DNA of 46,958 nt, from the NCBI GenBank assembly GCA_947626045.1, contig CANQQS010000006.1:1-46958 (forward strand), read 5' to 3'. The notes beneath the pieces are model-generated. The model made no database searches, had not been told where the DNA came from, and saw only the letters and a list, made by a program, of their open reading frames with translations. The stretch is from an uncultured Clostridia bacterium. GTDB lineage: Bacteria; Bacillota; Clostridia; UBA1381. The translations under genes and the position numbers were made by a program. Below are positions 44,518-46,958 of this stretch, piece by piece; position 1 is the stretch's first letter, and every line of letters starts with the position of its first letter.

Positions 44518-46224
44518 TTAATCCTCTAATATAAGGTCGCGCAGCTTTGTCATTGTGACCTTCGTTTCAGCCGTTGTTTCGCCGAGAAGTCCCGCGATTT
44601 CCTGCGCCACCGTCATCTGCTTGTCTATTACCTTCTTCGCTATATCCATAGCCTCGAGCTTGAAATTGTAGTGCTGCTCCTTTATTTTTTCCTCGTTCGT
44701 TATGTCGTGGAACGTCAAAAGCGCGCAGTCCATATTTCCGATATACACGACGTTTCTTCGCATTATAAGTCCCTCGTGCTCCAGCTTTATCTTAACGTCC
44801 TGTATCGAGCGTTTTTCGCTTAGTGCCTTTTCAACGTCGTCGGCTTCCATAAACTCGAATATGTACCGTTCGAGCGCCTCCTCCTTGCTCACGCCGAGAA
44901 GCGCCTGCGCCTTTTTGTTGCACTCTATAATACGCATTTCCGAGTCGATTATAAGTATTGCGTCCGGCGTTACGTCAAGCACGACGTTCGACATCGACTC
45001 CGACTGCATAAGCGTGTACGGCAGGCACATATTGATTTCAGCCTTGCCGTTGTAAACCGCCGCCGCCTTTTCGCGGCATGTCGAATAGCCGCACGCGCCG
45101 CAGTTAAGCTCGTCCTTTTCGCTGTACTTGCCGATTGCTTTGAGAATTTCGCGGTACTCCTTCTCGCTCGGCAAGTCCTCGTGAAGCGAGCGGTCGCCGA
45201 ACGCGCGCTCAAGCTCGCCCGCAGAGAGATATTCTATTTCGGACGGGGTCTTGTACGACGCGTCTCTTTCGAGCTTCACCCTCGCCTTTACGAACGACTT
45301 GTTCCATTTTGAGCTTGCGGGGCCTTTTACGCAGCCTCCGGCGCAAACATTGGCTTCGATAAAGCATTTGTTAAGTCCGCCTTCCTTGAGACATTCGAGC
45401 ATTTCCATGCAGTTTTTGAGACCGTCCACCTGTACCTTGTCGTAGTCCTCCATGTCATTGTCGGCGATTACAGACTGTATAACGCCGCCGCCTATCGGGT
45501 AAAGGCGGTTTACCTCGGGCGTGGGGTTCGCGAACGGCTTATCCTCACATTCTCGCACGTTTATTCCGGCTTCCTTAAACCAGTCGTCTATTTCCTCGAA
45601 CGTCAAAATCGCGTCAACCGCGCCGAATATTCTTTCGTCGCCGACGGCTTCCTGTTTTTTCGCTATGCAGGGTCCCAAAAACACAACGCGGGTGTCCGCA
45701 CCGTAGGTTTTCTTTATGTACCTGCCGTGCGCTATCATCGGCGACACGACCGGAGCAAGGTATTTCGCGCACTCGGGGTAATATTTCTCCACAAGGTCGT
45801 TTACGCTCGGGCAGCAGGTCGTTATGATGTTCTCCATTTCACCCTCGCGGATAAGGCGCTTGTACTCGTTCGTGACCATTGCCGCGCCCTCGGCGGTTTC
45901 GCGCACCTCGTAAAAGCCGAGGCTCATAAGCGCGCCGACAAGCTGCTCCGGTCGGTCGAAATCGAGTACGCCCATGTACGACGGCGCGATAGAGATAACC
46001 GTGCGTTCGTTGTTTTTCAGATACCCCTTTACGCGCTCGACGTCGCTCGCGAACGTTTTCGCGTTCTGCGGACAAACCTCGAGGCAGTGACCGCAGTGTA
46101 TGCACCTGTCCTGTATTATCCTCGCCTGCTCGTTCTGAACGGCGATTGCCTTAACGTCGCAGTTGCGCACGCACTTGTAGCAATGTCGGCACTTCGCGTC
46201 CTTAAAATCTATTACCCTCATCAC
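44518..46224 (-). CDS. Sensory-type [FeFe]-hydrogenase with ferredoxin, 4Fe-4S and PAS domains
   Basis: Two 4Fe-4S ferredoxin motifs occupy C12-C22 and C41-C51. The H-cluster domain has TTCCP (135-139), GPCIAKK with C186, and EANVCAGGC with C294 and C298, so all four H-cluster cysteines are present. A further 4Fe-4S module has cysteines 375, 378, 383 and 400 (NCGACGYSTC ... NMC). A PAS domain (about 408-520) and a helix end the 568 residues. The order Fd-H-domain-4Fe4S-PAS with a PP2C phosphatase gene downstream fits group C, HydS-like enzymes, thought to sense H2 or redox state rather than to drive bulk turnover. It is cytosolic. A start at the second codon (MRVIDF) is possible. AAGGAG precedes the ATG. 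Confidence 0.88.
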   Translation of the reverse strand: MMRVIDFKDAKCRHCYKCVRNCDVKAIAVQNEQARIIQDRCIHCGHCLEVCPQNAKTFASDVERVKGYLKNNERTVISIAPSYMGVLDFDRPEQLVGALMSLGFYEVRETAEGAAMVTNEYKRLIREGEMENIITTCCPSVNDLVEKYYPECAKYLAPVVSPMIAHGRYIKKTYGADTRVVFLGPCIAKKQEAVGDERIFGAVDAILTFEEIDDWFKEAGINVRECEDKPFANPTPEVNRLYPIGGGVIQSVIADNDMEDYDKVQVDGLKNCMEMLECLKEGGLNKCFIEANVCAGGCVKGPASSKWNKSFVKARVKLERDASYKTPSEIEYLSAGELERAFGDRSLHEDLPSEKEYREILKAIGKYSEKDELNCGACGYSTCREKAAAVYNGKAEINMCLPYTLMQSESMSNVVLDVTPDAILIIDSEMRIIECNKKAQALLGVSKEEALERYIFEFMEADDVEKALSEKRSIQDVKIKLEHEGLIMRRNVVYIGNMDCALLTFHDITNEEKIKEQHYNFKLEAMDIAKKVIDKQMTVAQEIAGLLGETTAETKVTMTKLRDLILED

Positions 46225-46259
46225 GCTGCTCCTTCCGCGGCAAATTTGTTCTTCATATC

Positions 46260-46288
46260 ATTATACAACATTGTCAAAAAATAATCAA
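46260..46288 (-). promoter_or_regulatory. Promoter of the hydrogenase-phosphatase operon
   Basis: On the minus strand TTGATT (46283-46288) and TATAAT (46260-46265) are 17 bp apart. A TTGACA also lies between them, but it is only 6 bp from the -10 box and so cannot serve. Confidence 0.65.
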
Positions 46289-46292
46289 TAGT

Positions 46293-46321
46293 AAAATGAC
46301 GCCCGTGAAGGCGTCATTTTT
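46293..46321 (-). terminator. Hairpin terminator of the STAS gene
   Basis: An 11-bp perfect stem (AAAATGACGCC, 46293-46303, with its complement at 46310-46320) has a 6-base loop, followed on the minus strand by TTTTACTATT. It separates the STAS gene from the hydrogenase operon and abuts that operon's promoter. Confidence 0.75.
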
Positions 46322-46343
46322 ATAAGTGTTTTATTACGTTTTA

Positions 46344-46958
46344 TCAGCCCATCATGTCAGCGAAACCGGTCTGATCGAAAATGGTCCGAACCGTGTCGTT
46401 TTGTCCGGTTACGGTCAGATTGCCGTTTCCGACCTGCTTGATCATAATAAGCAGCACGCGCAGTCCCGCCGAAGAAATATATTCGAGCTCGGACGCGTCA
46501 ACGACGATTTTTTCAACCTTTTCTTGAGCAGTCGTTTTTTCGTAAACTCCGAGAAGTTCCGGCGCGGTTACTGAGTCGAGTCTGCCGCGGAGCGCAATTT
46601 TCATCTCACCGCCGTGAGCGTTTGCCGTTACGCCGAACGATGCGCTTTCGTAGTTTTCTTCCGTTTCCCTGTAGCTTTCGTCGGGCGTAAAAATCCATAT
46701 GTACACGTTTTCAAGCGACTTTATATAATCCGCCTTCGCCTCGTCGGAGTAGCCCGCAAGACTTCCGATTTCCGTCACATAATCCGATGTGGGCACGCGC
46801 TCCCACTTTAAGCCGACCGAGCGGAGGAAGCTCGTTACAGTTTTCATTGTGTTTTCAAAATCGTAAGCCAGAACGGTCATGTTCTGCACTTCTATATTTG
46901 TGTCCGACTGCTCGGCGTATTCATTCATAGTCTTTACCAAATCCTCATACGCGGCTTT
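46344..46958 (-). CDS. STAS-domain protein, C-terminal part (cut by window edge)
   Basis: The frame stays open to the window edge (KAAYEDLVKTMNEYAEQ...), so this is the C-terminal 204 residues and no start is assigned. The last 95 residues are a STAS domain (MKIALRGRLDSVTAPELLGVYE, KIVVDASELEYISSAGLRVLLIMIKQ, DQTGFADMMG), with the serine pair in ISSAG where anti-sigma-factor antagonists are phosphorylated. The upstream part (NIEVQNMTVLAYDFENTMKTVTSFLRSVGLKWERV) belongs to a different domain that I cannot name. With the SpoIIE-type phosphatase nearby, a partner-switching pathway is likely. Confidence 0.8.
   Translation of the reverse strand, partial: KAAYEDLVKTMNEYAEQSDTNIEVQNMTVLAYDFENTMKTVTSFLRSVGLKWERVPTSDYVTEIGSLAGYSDEAKADYIKSLENVYIWIFTPDESYRETEENYESASFGVTANAHGGEMKIALRGRLDSVTAPELLGVYEKTTAQEKVEKIVVDASELEYISSAGLRVLLIMIKQVGNGNLTVTGQNDTVRTIFDQTGFADMMG

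Overview
The window reads as a chromosome segment of a gut- or rumen-type clostridial Firmicute. Pointers are strong Shine-Dalgarno sites (AGGAGG type), sigma-A-like promoters, xylan-targeting secreted enzymes, a sensory-type [FeFe]-hydrogenase and WXG100/EssC genes. There are no rRNA, tRNA, CRISPR or transposase genes that I can see. By eye the outer parts (about 1-3.8 kb and 36.7-47 kb) are clearly more GC-rich than the central block (about 7.5-36.6 kb), which is AT-rich.

Left flank (1-7.4 kb). A secreted GH115 alpha-glucuronidase (cut by the window edge) and a secreted multidomain SGNH hydrolase lie next to a divergent AraC regulator, which suggests a plant-xylan utilisation cluster. A surface-glycosylation operon follows (GtrA flippase-like protein, polyprenyl-phosphate glycosyltransferase, large GT-C-like membrane protein) with its own promoter at 7384-7412.

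Central block (7.48-36.6 kb). About 22 same-strand genes run from 35032 down to 7477 with short gaps or overlaps, and one divergent vWA membrane protein sits at 35360-36556. The block joins two sets of parts. The first is a type VII (ESX/Ess-like) secretion set: EssC FHA-FtsK ATPase, EsaB/YukD ubiquitin-like protein, FHA protein, four WXG100-type proteins, a coiled-coil partner, a candidate toxin-like substrate with a membrane protein, TPR protein, and Zn-ribbon membrane proteins, one with a NADase-type glycan-binding domain. The second is a nucleotide-switch and cytoskeleton-like set: a 1150-residue tubulin/FtsZ-like protein, a zinc-ribbon GTPase of the double-GTPase type, a GAP1-like GTPase-associated protein with membrane helices, a CpaE/MinD-like ATPase, two vWA proteins and a protein with eight tandem 19-residue Pro/Glu repeats. 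I find no EsaA, EssA or EssB homologue, so this looks like a non-canonical secretion machine in which the tubulin/GTPase/vWA parts may supply scaffold or control functions. The operon and the divergent vWA gene share a 327-bp control region holding a perfect TTGACA-N17-TATAAT promoter and inverted repeats.

The block is bracketed by a perfect 19-bp direct repeat (7446-7464 and 36709-36727). The right copy lies in the last codons of the GLUG/coiled-coil gene; the left copy lies in an orphan open tail that encodes a near-identical acidic C-terminus. This is the arrangement left by insertion at the 3' end of a gene, and it fits the change in base composition, although I see no integrase.

Right flank (36.7-47 kb). 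A CmpB-like membrane protein, an MMPL/RND-type transporter and a GLUG/coiled-coil surface protein form one operon. A sensory [FeFe]-hydrogenase-PAS protein and a SpoIIE-type PP2C phosphatase form a second operon with its own promoter. A STAS-domain protein, cut by the window edge, ends at a strong hairpin terminator; phosphatase plus STAS protein suggests partner-switching control linked to redox or H2 state.
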